Shown one piece after another: positions 55,463 to 64,000 of a stretch of 64,000 nt of DNA. The notes under the pieces are model-generated. The model was not told the origin of the DNA. It made no database searches and saw nothing but the letters and a program-made list of their open reading frames with translations. How positions within the stretch are numbered: the first letter of the stretch is position 1; each line of letters starts with the position of its first letter. This DNA comes from Thalassomonas actiniarum (lineage in GTDB: Bacteria; Pseudomonadota; Gammaproteobacteria; Enterobacterales; Alteromonadaceae), in NCBI RefSeq assembly GCF_000948975.2, contig NZ_CP059736.1, positions 558,001 through 622,000 of the forward strand, written 5' to 3'. Position numbers and translations under genes: made by a program.

Positions 55463-55825
55463 GTTTCTTCCTTAACTAATAAATAGGTATTAATCAACTA
55501 CATTATCCAGAGACATTATTTATGATAATTTAATATAGATTATATATTGATGAATTCTCACTAAATGGCTGTCTTAAAAGAGAGTCACAAGCAGATGTAT
55601 AATCGAATTAAATGAGGAAAAAATTTCCGTTGTTTGCATTTGTTGATAAAAATAGGTGTCCCCTTATACAGTGGTTTTCAAGCTTAAAAAACTCGCTAAG
55701 CTATTGTTTTCCTTAATTTCCACTTTTTCACAAAATTGCTATTTTTCTATAGCTAAAAAGCTTCAGAAATTAACGTAAGCTCATGTTTTAACTGCTAAAG
55801 ATGTATTGGTGTGCCGGAATCTTGA
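55463..55825. other. AT-rich intergenic stretch
   Basis: No frame with a ribosome site or family likeness is seen on either strand. It holds the promoter region of the lipoprotein hydrolase (minus strand) and poly-A/T runs, up to the right copy of the 43-bp repeat. Confidence 0.5.
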
Positions 55826-55868
55826 GGGGCAGTGCCGTCTTGAAAACTAAGCATTTGTTAACCCCGGG
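55826..55868. repeat. Right copy of the 43-bp direct repeat
   Basis: Matches 49591-49633 at 40 of 43 positions in the same orientation. Immediately after it comes GGCTGTCCGGCTCTG, which resembles the TGTCCAAC-type repeat core of the RAYT arrays. Confidence 0.85.
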
Positions 55869-55954
55869 AAATCAGATTTTGGCTGTCCGGCTCTGTGCTG
55901 TTAGCGGTTTGAAAGCTCAAATTTCTCGTTTAGTGGCGACAAGCGGACATTCAA

Positions 55955-56836
55955 TCACCATATAATTTCAGGGCCTGATGGTATAATGCCTGTAGGATTG
56001 ATATGGCTATGAGAAACATAGTAATGTGCTTTCATATAAGCTATATCAACGGTCTCACGAATGCTTTCATTGCTTACCAGGTTCAGCATGTATCTATATA
56101 AGTTCTTAAACGCTTTTAATGGCTTTAAATTAGCTTTGAAGTGAATCTCATATACGGCTTCCATTCTTACCAGAGTCGGCAATAGAAAGAAGTCAGATAA
56201 AGTTATTCTATCGCCAAAAAGATATAATGATCCTGCCAATTTTTTGTCCAAGTTCTCTAGGGCAGAAAAGTAGTCCGAACTCGCTCTATCATAGTCCGTT
56301 TGATTTTTGGCAAATCCCACGTGGTACACATTACGATTAACATGTTGGTGCAACCAGATATTCATTTCTCTAACCTCATGTTCAAGCGATGTTGGAATTA
56401 AGGTTGCGGGGGTTTTTGCCAATGCCAGCCAATTGGCAGCTAAGTTTTCAGCGATTAACGAAGAGTCATTCTCGGCAACTGTATTATGAGCCTTATCCCA
56501 CAGGACAGGCACAGATACTCTTCCTGAGTAATCATGCTTTGCTGCTAAATACAGATCAATCAAACGACTTTTTCCATTTACTTTGTCAGGAAATTGTTCG
56601 TTGAATAGCCAGCCATTGTCGTAACGTTTGGGAGCAACCGAGGATACCGAGATGGCATCATCAAGACCCAAGTATTTAATAACCAACAAGGGGCGATGAG
56701 CGAAAGGGCATGCAAGCGACATGTACAAATGATATCTGTTTTCCTCACTAATAACTTCAGAAGAAAATCTATCTTCAAATGCCAGTTCAGTCGCTTCTTT
56801 ATTAATTTCCCAAATACCTTTATCTAAAACAGCCAT
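55955..56836 (-). CDS. Xi-class glutathione transferase, glutathionyl-hydroquinone reductase-like
   Basis: 293 residues. Cys43 in SLACPFAHR is the catalytic cysteine (CPWA-type motif), and the C-terminal INPTGIIPSGP and GRVSVPVLWD match the YqjG/Xi class, which reduces glutathionylated hydroquinones using glutathione. A GST C-terminal helical domain (GDRITLSDFFLLPTLVRMEA) is complete. GGAG lies before ATG. It is followed upstream by dps and a LysR gene, so it probably belongs to an oxidative or quinone stress unit. Confidence 0.9.
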   Translation of the reverse strand: MAVLDKGIWEINKEATELAFEDRFSSEVISEENRYHLYMSLACPFAHRPLLVIKYLGLDDAISVSSVAPKRYDNGWLFNEQFPDKVNGKSRLIDLYLAAKHDYSGRVSVPVLWDKAHNTVAENDSSLIAENLAANWLALAKTPATLIPTSLEHEVREMNIWLHQHVNRNVYHVGFAKNQTDYDRASSDYFSALENLDKKLAGSLYLFGDRITLSDFFLLPTLVRMEAVYEIHFKANLKPLKAFKNLYRYMLNLVSNESIRETVDIAYMKAHYYVSHSHINPTGIIPSGPEIIW

Positions 56837-56866
56837 AAGTTACTCCTATTTACAAAATCAATGTGG

Positions 56867-57337
56867 CTAATCAGCAAGCATTGAACGAAGCATTCAGGCC
56901 GTTTTTTCATGCTCACGCATTCGGTCAGATACCAGTGATGCCGATGATTCATCTTCCGCACTTTGTGCAAGGCTTAGAGCAATTCGGCAGGTTTTAACTA
57001 TTTGCTCATGACCCAAAGTTAAAATCTTGACCATCTCACTCGCATTTGGAATGTCTTCAACCTCTGCAATAGAACTCAATTTGGTAAATGCTTTGTATGA
57101 TCCGGGGGCAACTTCACCAAGAGAACGTATGCGTTCAGCTATTTCATCAACAGCAGTTGCCAACTCGTTATATTGCTCCTCAAACATTAGGTGCAATTCC
57201 CTGAAGTGCATTCCCGTTACGTTCCAGTGGAAGTTATGAGTTTGCAAATAAAGCGTGTATGAGTCTGCTAGTAAGTGCTTGAGTGATTGTGCAATTTCCA
57301 CTCGTTTTTCTGCGTTTATTCCGATATCTATATTCAT
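56867..57337 (-). CDS. dps: Dps-family ferritin-like DNA-protecting protein with premature stop
   Basis: The open frame ends at TGA 56894-56896 after 147 residues. Reading through this TGA adds MLRSMLAD and then TAG at 56867-56869. Since the family ends in EKTAWMLRSxL, the TGA replaces the usual Trp codon TGG. Features kept: [20 protein letters not shown] with His/Asp/Glu ferroxidase ligands (about 30-50), [20 protein letters not shown], and [12 protein letters not shown]. Dps dodecamers store iron and shield DNA. The loss removes nine residues of the last helix, which may weaken assembly, unless TGA is misread. Divergent from the LysR gene. Confidence 0.88.
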
Positions 57338-57456
57338 TTTTGTGATCCCAAATGAGAGGTTTAAAAGGTGAATTCACTATAAAACCTGACCTGCAGTAGA
57401 TAAACATCACATTAGTGATAGAATAGTTTACTGACAGTTGATAATTGAGGCGTTCA

Positions 57457-58344
57457 ATGGATAAATTAAGGGCTATAGAAGTATTCAGGCGAGTAATAGA
57501 ACTTGGCAGTTTTAGAGCAGCAGCTGAGGATTTAAACTTATCCAAAGCCGCTATCAGTAAAAATATTAATGAGTTAGAAGACTTTTTAAAAACAGCTCTT
57601 ATCAATCGCACGACACGGAAGCTGCATATAACGGAAAGTGGCCAAGTCTATTATGATCAAATTAAAGTCATATTAGATAATTTAGCCAGTGCTGATCTGT
57701 CGATGATCGACTCCTCTAATGTACTAAGGGGCTCAGTCAAAATTAGTATCCCAATGACATTAGGCGTTCTAAAAATAAACCCCATTATTTGTGACTTTAT
57801 GAAATTGCATCCTGAAATTTCAATTGAAGTCATTATGAGTGATAGTTACATAGACTTAGTAGAACAAGGGGTTGATATTGCTATCAGGGGAGGAGGGCTA
57901 CTCAAAAATTCCAGTTTAAAATCACGTAAGTTATTAGATATTGAAAGAGTGGTATGTGCCGCGCCGGAATATTTAAAAAATGCTCCTAAACTGGAAGTTC
58001 CTGAAGATCTCACCCTGCATAACTGTTTAATTTACACTCTTTCATCCTCCAAACAGTGGACTTTCAAAAAAGGCGAAGAAACTCAAACTGTTGATTTAAA
58101 CCCTGGCTCTTATGCTGTAAATAATGGCTTGGGCTTAAAACAAGCGATTATATCCGGGTTAGGTGTGACATTAACGCCTAGGATGTTTGTCGACGATGCT
58201 TTAGCTAATGGCGATGTCGTTGAGTTGCTTCAGGATTGGCAAGCTGAAACACATGCTCTTTATGCTATTTATCCATTTCATAAAGAGCAATCACCCAAAA
58301 TAAGAACTTTAATAGACTTTTTAGTTGAACAATTGCCTGGTTAA
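57457..58344 (+). CDS. LysR-family transcriptional regulator
   Basis: 295 residues from ATG 57457, with TGAGG 6 bases upstream; an in-frame ATG at 57445 has no site. Helix-turn-helix at 15-40 (ELGSFRAAAEDLNLSKAAIS) and a complete effector domain (VSIPMTLGVL, DIAIRGGG). It is divergent from dps over a 119-bp gap, so it may control dps and the glutathione transferase. Its TAA stop overlaps by 4 bases the stop of the convergent transporter gene. Confidence 0.93.
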   Translation: MDKLRAIEVFRRVIELGSFRAAAEDLNLSKAAISKNINELEDFLKTALINRTTRKLHITESGQVYYDQIKVILDNLASADLSMIDSSNVLRGSVKISIPMTLGVLKINPIICDFMKLHPEISIEVIMSDSYIDLVEQGVDIAIRGGGLLKNSSLKSRKLLDIERVVCAAPEYLKNAPKLEVPEDLTLHNCLIYTLSSSKQWTFKKGEETQTVDLNPGSYAVNNGLGLKQAIISGLGVTLTPRMFVDDALANGDVVELLQDWQAETHALYAIYPFHKEQSPKIRTLIDFLVEQLPG

Positions 58345-59237
58345 GTGGACTTAACTTTGTTTGTGCTAACTTTTTGTAGATAAAATGTCGCGATAACAGA
58401 AAGTATGATACCGGGGTATATCGGGCTATTAATTGACTGTCCTTGTAAAACGAATTGCAGCAATATTACTAGCGCTGGCGTCATGAATACATAAGCCATT
58501 ACTTTCGTCGGACCAAGTTGAACAGTGATTTTTTGCATTATCAGCGTGGAGAATAAAGTAGCAAATAAGGCTAAGTAAAGGATATGAAAATAATCTGTTT
58601 CACGGATCTTGTCTATTTCTAGTGGTTGTCCGATAAAAATCAATACCAGCGCCATCCAAATAGCCCCGCCTATTAGCGTACAGAAAACCATGGCTGGCAT
58701 ACTTTCGCCTTGATATAAAGTTTTCATAGCAATGGAGAATCCTGCCATTGAGAAACAGCCCATTAAAAAGTATAAGTCCCCATTATTTAGCGATAGAGCA
58801 AAGATGGTGTTGATATCTCCTTTAAATATTACCCACATAGCTCCGACTGTTCCCATGGTATAGGCGTTTAACATATACCCGGAGATGGTTTCTCTGAAGA
58901 AAACAAAGCACAAGACAGCAGTAATAAATGGCACCAGGGTATACAGGGCGGTAGTGTTTAGTGCCGTTGTTGTTTCCAAAGATTTGAACATACACAGAAA
59001 AAACACCGAGTAGAAAAGACTGATAATTAAGCTTTTAGGCAATACTTTTTTAATCGCGGATCTGTGTTTTGGAATAGTTAGTATTACCGGGGAAAATGCT
59101 ATTACGGCACCAATAAATCTTAGTAGTGTCAAAGCAACAGGATGAATGATACCTGATAATTCAGCCGCAGATAAAAAAGACCCTGCAATGAAAAGCGTCA
59201 TCAAAATGGCTAACCCATGAGACGTTAGATTTGTCAT
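58341..59237 (-). CDS. EamA/DMT-family membrane transporter
   Basis: 298 residues from ATG 59237, preceded by AGAGGTGG; an upstream ATG at 59258 is in frame but lacks a site. About ten hydrophobic helices in two repeated halves, with VALTLLRFIGAVIAFSP and STLIMQKITVQLGPTKVMAY typical of the RhaT/EamA drug/metabolite exporters. It moves small metabolites across the inner membrane; substrate unknown. Convergent with the LysR gene, stops overlapping. Confidence 0.9.
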   Translation of the reverse strand: MTNLTSHGLAILMTLFIAGSFLSAAELSGIIHPVALTLLRFIGAVIAFSPVILTIPKHRSAIKKVLPKSLIISLFYSVFFLCMFKSLETTTALNTTALYTLVPFITAVLCFVFFRETISGYMLNAYTMGTVGAMWVIFKGDINTIFALSLNNGDLYFLMGCFSMAGFSIAMKTLYQGESMPAMVFCTLIGGAIWMALVLIFIGQPLEIDKIRETDYFHILYLALFATLFSTLIMQKITVQLGPTKVMAYVFMTPALVILLQFVLQGQSINSPIYPGIILSVIATFYLQKVSTNKVKST

Positions 59238-59508
59238 AACCACCTCTAAAACAGGCATAGAAAACGAATACCTGAAATTCTAAATATCCAGCATCAGTAG
59301 ATAAACATAGCTTCAGTAACAAAATTATTTACTCTTGGTTAATAATAGGGGTGAGTGATAGTAAACAAATGTGGCTTATTAAATGAGATAGTCTACTTTT
59401 GGTGAACAGTAAGTTGACTGAAACCGGGTTTTTCTTTGATGTCTCTGCTCCTAAACTGCTCAGTGTTAACCGAATCGCATCATAGTGATGCATTGACAGG
59501 AGCAAATT

Positions 59509-60315
59509 ATGAACAAGTTATTAAACATGGTTTTTATAGCCGTACTTTCAACTGTGAGTGTGTCATCAGCGCTTGCAAGTCAACCTTCAACCAAAGGCCA
59601 GTTAACCTTGTCATTTAGCGATGGTCGAGCCGATGTAAACGGGGTCGAAGCTGTTAATCAACATCTGTTAAAAGTAGGTGTGAGAGTCAGTACTTTACCC
59701 TTGCCAGAGGCAGCAAAACCAATTCTTAAAGCGTCTACTAAGCGAGCAGTAACGCAAGAGGAAAGCGAGAAGTTATTGTCTTTATTCTCGCTTCACAGGG
59801 GCCAGTTATTGGATGAAATAGCGAAGGCTGGACGCAAGCCTGAAGCACACCGTGGCGGTTACCTGTCAACTTCAGAGCTTGGTGTCGCACCTTACCCTAA
59901 GGTGTATGATATGAATGCAATGACAACAGAAATTAAACACTACTTACAGAAAAAATTTGGCAAACTTCACGTAAATAGCTCTAATGCCGGTGTTGGCATT
60001 GATGAAGTAATGACAATCGTTTCTGGTGGTTCCTGGACTTGGTTTTTTGTCTTACCTGATAATGTTGTGGGTAAATTGACTTTAGGTTACGTCGGTTTGG
60101 ATAGCAAAGCTTGGCGTATTAGTTACCCCGGACTGGTACCACATGGCGGTTACTTAGACTCTGATTATGGTTTAGTCGTTGCCTATGCTCACGGACCAAA
60201 AAACTTCGTCATGCGGTATGAAGAGCCAAGTGTAGAAGGTACAGAAACTTTGAACGATAATCCTTGGATTGATTTTTCAGGTGACAAGCCTAAGCTACTG
60301 AAAATGGCTAAGTAA
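59509..60315 (+). CDS. Exported protein of unknown function
   Basis: 268 residues with GACAGGAGC before ATG 59509. Residues 1-24 are a clear signal peptide (LLNMVFIAVLSTVSVSSALA, then S). The rest has no transmembrane segment and no catalytic motif I can name; SGGSWTWFFVLPDNVVGKLT and WRISYPGLVPHGGYLDSDYG are Trp/Tyr/Gly-rich conserved-looking blocks. Monocistronic: an AT-rich 250-bp gap lies upstream and a terminator at 60339. Confidence 0.8.
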   Translation: MNKLLNMVFIAVLSTVSVSSALASQPSTKGQLTLSFSDGRADVNGVEAVNQHLLKVGVRVSTLPLPEAAKPILKASTKRAVTQEESEKLLSLFSLHRGQLLDEIAKAGRKPEAHRGGYLSTSELGVAPYPKVYDMNAMTTEIKHYLQKKFGKLHVNSSNAGVGIDEVMTIVSGGSWTWFFVLPDNVVGKLTLGYVGLDSKAWRISYPGLVPHGGYLDSDYGLVVAYAHGPKNFVMRYEEPSVEGTETLNDNPWIDFSGDKPKLLKMAK

Positions 60316-60338
60316 ATTATTGAAGCCGTTGCAAATAG

Positions 60339-60363
60339 AAACGGGCTGTCAACAAGCCCGTTT
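60339..60363. terminator. Intrinsic terminator between convergent genes
   Basis: AAACGGGCT / AGCCCGTTT stem with a 7-base loop followed by TTAATTG. It serves the exported protein on the plus strand. Confidence 0.8.
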
Positions 60364-60448
60364 TAATTGTTTAATAAGCTGCCAATGTCTGCTAATGGCA
60401 CTGAGCCGGTTGTCAGGTTTGGCCTGAACTAATCCATATTGATACTGT

Positions 60449-62932
60449 TTAGTTTGATGAAGCCAATAGCGTTTCGTTAACCGCTTCTCTTAACAGTCGA
60501 CGGTTTAACCGGCTGTAGCCGGACTCGGTAGAGCGGGTGATCTTTTTCAATTTCGACTTTACTTTGCTGTAGAGATCTAAACTGTTCTGATCCTGTTTCA
60601 AAGCTTTACTCAGGTAAACTTTATTTTCTCCCAGTTGCCAGCCGTCCAGCCCCAGCTCGCCATGTTTGACCGAAGAGGCAGCAGTAACCAGTAATGGAAT
60701 CGCCTCTTGTTGATGAAAATCATCAACAAAGGCTTTCACCTGATCCGAAGTACTGGAAGTGATATCCAAGATAATCATTTTAAGCTCTGAATACTGGCTG
60801 TCGGTGAGCTTGGATGCCTTGGTCATAATCGGCGCATCGGTCGTGTTGACGCAGGGATTATTATCTATATGCAGAATAAGAGGTTTTCTACACCACTCGA
60901 CAAAGGGCTGTAAATCATTAGGTAAGGCACCGATTAAGAATTCCTTATCTTCATCATCTTCTGGCGCAACAACGGTATTGGTTTTTTTAAGCTCATCGAT
61001 CAGGCTGGTAATCGTGGGGCCATAGTGCTCATTTACATATTCATAGGTATCATCACGGTTAGTCTCTTTCTGCAACGCGGCTTTATACATCATATTTTCC
61101 AAGTGCTCGAATAATAAATCGGCACGGTTAAAGTATTCGCTATCTAAGGTGCGGTTCCAGGACATGGATGCTTCAAAATAAGAATACTTTAAGCAGCTAT
61201 AGGGAATTGGCAGTTGCTCTTCATTTAAGTCTAAAGAGTCCATTGCTTCTTTCAGTGCCACCATAGGCCCAAAGAGGGAGCTCATGCCTGACGGACTGTA
61301 AAAATTCTGCTGGCCGTCTTCATCATCAGAGGTATCTTCAACATCAAAAAAGGGATTCTCCTGTACCGTTTGCACGACCATGTCATCGGCCATACGTTTA
61401 AGTGCCTGCGACAGGTTTTTATAGTCCGGATAGGTGCGTTTTTTCTCCGGTGCGTATTTTTTTAGCGCCGTGGTGAAGATATTAATCAGCAATTCAAAGA
61501 GATCCTTGGCTTCCTGGTCCACATCCAGCTGGTTGAAATCGCCGTCGAGCGGGCTGTCATGCTGCCCTACATCATCGTTTTCCAAATTGCCGGTAGCGTA
61601 GGTATTATAAGCTAGCATAAACTCATCTTTATTAGCCTTAACGCCAAAGCAGCTATTGATATCTTCTATCGAGAGTACCTGGCCTTTACTGCTGGCTTTT
61701 TCCTCTATCTTGGCCCGTAAGATTTTATGGCCACAGGCACAGGCAAGTCCTCCCCTGAATTTATCTAACACCACATGCTTATATAACCCCGGGTGTATTT
61801 CTATTTCTTTCTCTGATAAGTCTAAAAAGCGTGCCTGATTTGGGCAGGCAGGGTTATCATCATTAAAGGTGAGCGATCCTAAGGCCAAATCTGCATCTAC
61901 AATGCCCTGGATCACACAATCGATAAACTTCTGGTTTGGCGTAATACCCAGCGACAACCTGACCCCCGAATGGACATCGGTAATGGTGGGAGTAAGAAAG
62001 CCAAAACTCTGTCTTCTGGTGATGATCGGCCAGGCTTCCTCTGCTTGCAGGCGAAGATTGATATGAGCCAGGATCCAATGGGTAGCAAACTCCGGGTAGC
62101 CTTCGGGAATGTCTTTGCCGCTGCCGGGGATGTTATCAAAAAGGATGATCAGGCAGGGATAATTCGCATCCAGCTGATTACTGTCAATTTTAAAGAAGCG
62201 ATTCTCGTCGTTTTTGGGCTGAAAACCGTCCACTATCTTCTTCAAGGTCGCCAGTTTATGATTTAACAGGCGGTCGATCACCCCGCGAACACTGCTATTA
62301 TCGGCACGTTTCTTCCGTCGTTTCTTATTTGCCGTGTGGTACCTGAAGACCTCATCCATGGCGCTGGCATTGGCGCCAACATTATAGGCATAAACCTGGT
62401 CGAAATAGCTCTGGGTGCGTTCGCCAAAAGCATTTAATCCTTGTCCATGGAAGTCATGCTGTTTTTGTGAGCGCCGATAAACACCTTCGCTAAAAGGCTT
62501 ACTGGAAGCTGCCTGTAAGTCATAGGCCTTTACATCCCGTTCTCTATCCTTTGTTTTTTCCAGCTTAGAGGTTTTAACTTTATAAATTTGTCTTTGATCA
62601 TCAAGCATATTAAAGGCTTTAAGGGCCTTAAAGCTATCTCTGAGTTTGCGGTAGGTCACATAACTGCCGCATTTGTTAACCGCTTTTTGGATAACGAGAT
62701 AGTCTGCTTTTAACAGTTGCCAGCTGCGGGACTTAGGAGATTTCGGGTTTTTTTGTGTTTGCAGCAGTTCGCGCTTAAAATCCTCACATTTACCGTAGAG
62801 GTCATTGGTTTTAGAAAGTCTTTCTAAGGTTCCTTTTCCCGGGTACATAGGGAGTTTGTTAACATGATCAATAACAAAATTTTTATATTGCTTTTCAATT
62901 TCTTCCAGGCATTTGATAAATTCAGCACTCAT
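60449..62932 (-). CDS. Uncharacterised 827-residue protein
   Basis: Complete frame with AAGGAAGAG 5 bases before ATG. Residues 1-110 are basic and helical; KKRRKKR near 206 is a highly basic cluster; CACGHK (about 398) holds two Cys and a His; EDTSDDEDG (about 530) is a strongly acidic linker; the C-terminal third has ordered-looking strands (MIILDITSS, IPLLVTAASSVKHGELGLDG). No signal peptide or membrane helix. I do not recognise any family, fold or catalytic motif. It is isolated, with terminators on both sides, and its size and linker-separated parts suggest a multi-domain scaffold or effector. Confidence 0.85.
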   Translation of the reverse strand: MSAEFIKCLEEIEKQYKNFVIDHVNKLPMYPGKGTLERLSKTNDLYGKCEDFKRELLQTQKNPKSPKSRSWQLLKADYLVIQKAVNKCGSYVTYRKLRDSFKALKAFNMLDDQRQIYKVKTSKLEKTKDRERDVKAYDLQAASSKPFSEGVYRRSQKQHDFHGQGLNAFGERTQSYFDQVYAYNVGANASAMDEVFRYHTANKKRRKKRADNSSVRGVIDRLLNHKLATLKKIVDGFQPKNDENRFFKIDSNQLDANYPCLIILFDNIPGSGKDIPEGYPEFATHWILAHINLRLQAEEAWPIITRRQSFGFLTPTITDVHSGVRLSLGITPNQKFIDCVIQGIVDADLALGSLTFNDDNPACPNQARFLDLSEKEIEIHPGLYKHVVLDKFRGGLACACGHKILRAKIEEKASSKGQVLSIEDINSCFGVKANKDEFMLAYNTYATGNLENDDVGQHDSPLDGDFNQLDVDQEAKDLFELLINIFTTALKKYAPEKKRTYPDYKNLSQALKRMADDMVVQTVQENPFFDVEDTSDDEDGQQNFYSPSGMSSLFGPMVALKEAMDSLDLNEEQLPIPYSCLKYSYFEASMSWNRTLDSEYFNRADLLFEHLENMMYKAALQKETNRDDTYEYVNEHYGPTITSLIDELKKTNTVVAPEDDEDKEFLIGALPNDLQPFVEWCRKPLILHIDNNPCVNTTDAPIMTKASKLTDSQYSELKMIILDITSSTSDQVKAFVDDFHQQEAIPLLVTAASSVKHGELGLDGWQLGENKVYLSKALKQDQNSLDLYSKVKSKLKKITRSTESGYSRLNRRLLREAVNETLLASSN

Positions 62933-63179
62933 ATAGCTCTTCCTTATATTGGCAGCAGTTAAGGTGATAACGACGAATATTTGTTGGAGCTGATATGGTA
63001 ACGGTGACTAAAATGACGGACTCGGTGATTACTCTGCTAAACCCGGTTATTTCATGTATTGAGTAATTTCTTGTTTAACTTGGATAAAATTACGATATTC
63101 TTTTTGTTGCTAGCCATTGTGTTTGAAAGCTTTTAAAGAAGCGTTTCATCGAAATTAGTAATAGTTGATTAGATGTATT

Positions 63180-63211
63180 AGCGACCTAACCGTACAATTG
63201 GTTAGGTCGCT
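63180..63211. terminator. Perfect hairpin terminator
   Basis: A 12-bp perfect stem AGCGACCTAACC / GGTTAGGTCGCT with an 8-base loop, 24 bases beyond the stop of the LysR gene on the minus strand. It is the only feature seen in 62933-63234 besides the promoter region of the 827-residue gene. Confidence 0.75.
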
Positions 63212-63234
63212 TGGGGCATTATTTACAATTTACT

Positions 63235-64000
63235 TTAATCCGCATGGTTCTCTTTTTCCTGGCCAAGACTATCCCAATAAGCACTACCGCCAAATTTTTC
63301 CTGAATAAACTTCACAAATAGCCTTACTCTGGCGGAAAGATGGCGGTTGGGAGGATAGAGTAAGCTTAAATGAATTGGCGGTGCTGTATACTCACGCAAG
63401 ACATTCACCAGCTTACCGCTTTGTAAATCTTTGCCGGCAATAAAAACCGGTAATAACGCCAACCCCATGCCTGCTACGGCAGCATCCCGGAGTATTTCGG
63501 CATTATTGGAGCACATGACACCATTAACCTTGAGCATCTTATCACCGTCAGTCCCATGTAATTTCCAATTATTACCCGATGGTAAATTACCGTAATGCAA
63601 ACAAGGTAAATCCCTTAATTGCTCCACTGTAACGGGTTCTTGATATTGTTCCAGAAATTTTGGTGAGGCACAGATAATTCTTTTCGATTCAACAATAGTA
63701 TGTTCAACCAATGCCAGGCTATCGGTAGGACTGGCAATGCGCACCGTCATATCAAAGCCGTTTGAAACCGGGTCTATCAGTTGATCACTTAAAAATACCT
63801 GTACGCTTATTTTTGGATACTTTTGCATAAACTCAATTACGGCTGGGCTTAAATGCATAGTGCCAAACGACATCGGGGCATTTATTTTCAACTCACCGGC
63901 AGGTGAATGCTGGTTAGTTTGCAGCAAGGCTTCTGTTTCTTCCAGATCATTTAAAATGCCTTTAACCCTTTCCAAATAGGCTACGCCCGTGGGGGTTAAG
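63235..64000 (-). CDS. LysR-family regulator, N-terminus beyond window
   Basis: The reverse frame is open to the window end (the codons before TTG 63975 read LTPTGVAYL), so the helix-turn-helix lies outside. Visible is the end of the linker helix and the whole effector domain (GELKINAPMSFGTMHLSPAV, FDMTVRIASPTDSL, GMGLALLPVFIAGKDL). The ending VRLFVKFIQEKF is usual for the CrgA-like LysR group. Target genes unknown. Confidence 0.9.
   Translation of the reverse strand, partial: LTPTGVAYLERVKGILNDLEETEALLQTNQHSPAGELKINAPMSFGTMHLSPAVIEFMQKYPKISVQVFLSDQLIDPVSNGFDMTVRIASPTDSLALVEHTIVESKRIICASPKFLEQYQEPVTVEQLRDLPCLHYGNLPSGNNWKLHGTDGDKMLKVNGVMCSNNAEILRDAAVAGMGLALLPVFIAGKDLQSGKLVNVLREYTAPPIHLSLLYPPNRHLSARVRLFVKFIQEKFGGSAYWDSLGQEKENHAD

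Noticed and set aside
49591-55868. Integron attC sites or cassette array
   Set aside because: The 43-bp repeats contain GTTAAC but I could not find the paired inverted core sites or any integrase gene.

Overview
The window looks like chromosomal DNA of a marine gammaproteobacterium. The gene families (Xi-class glutathione transferase, Dps, PhnW, REP-associated transposase, PEP-CTERM remnant, MacB-like transporter) and the moderate GC fit a Thalassomonas/Colwellia-type organism, but that placement is inference from protein style, not from a marker gene.

Region 1 (1-35.8 kb) is a non-ribosomal peptide locus. It starts inside one NRPS gene (1-8313: partial A-PCP, C-A-PCP, C-A-PCP, TE). A decayed NRPS module follows (about 8425-9479). 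Next comes an intact 5733-residue NRPS (9480-26681: TubC-type docking domain, five C-A-PCP modules, TE). The last two modules plus TE of both genes, and even the hairpin after the stop codon, are copies of each other, and the same two-module unit occurs once more inside the second gene. Downstream lie a secreted beta-propeller di-haem cytochrome with an EF-hand, a MacB-type ATPase/permease pair (export or immunity), an Fe(II)/2-oxoglutarate-type oxygenase with an HxE motif, and an FAD-dependent oxidase, closed by a strong terminator at 35.8 kb.

Region 2 (35.8-46.7 kb) is mixed: a 61-residue orphan, a ParB-like protein behind a GATC-rich tandem repeat, an unrecognised 198-residue protein, a secreted phosphodiesterase with a LamG domain and a triple C-terminal repeat, PhnW, a decayed PEP-CTERM gene, a LysR regulator facing a small monooxygenase and a nitroreductase, and a Baeyer-Villiger-type monooxygenase.

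Region 3 (46.7-55.9 kb) is accessory. It opens with a compact operon: XRE regulator, 64-residue double-glycine peptide, 47-residue peptide and six-helix membrane protein, behind a promoter whose spacer holds a perfect palindrome. Then come two overlapping small genes and a 6.2-kb AT-rich stretch bracketed by imperfect 43-bp direct repeats. That stretch carries a RAYT transposase between inverted arrays of a GTTGGACA-containing repeat, gene fragments, and an unknown 398-residue gene lying between two tRNA-derived fragments, then a lipoprotein hydrolase.

Region 4 (55.9-64 kb) holds stress and transport genes: a glutathionyl-hydroquinone reductase-like enzyme, Dps with a premature TGA where the family has Trp, a LysR regulator, an EamA transporter, a periplasmic protein, an unrecognised 827-residue protein, and a LysR gene cut by the window end.
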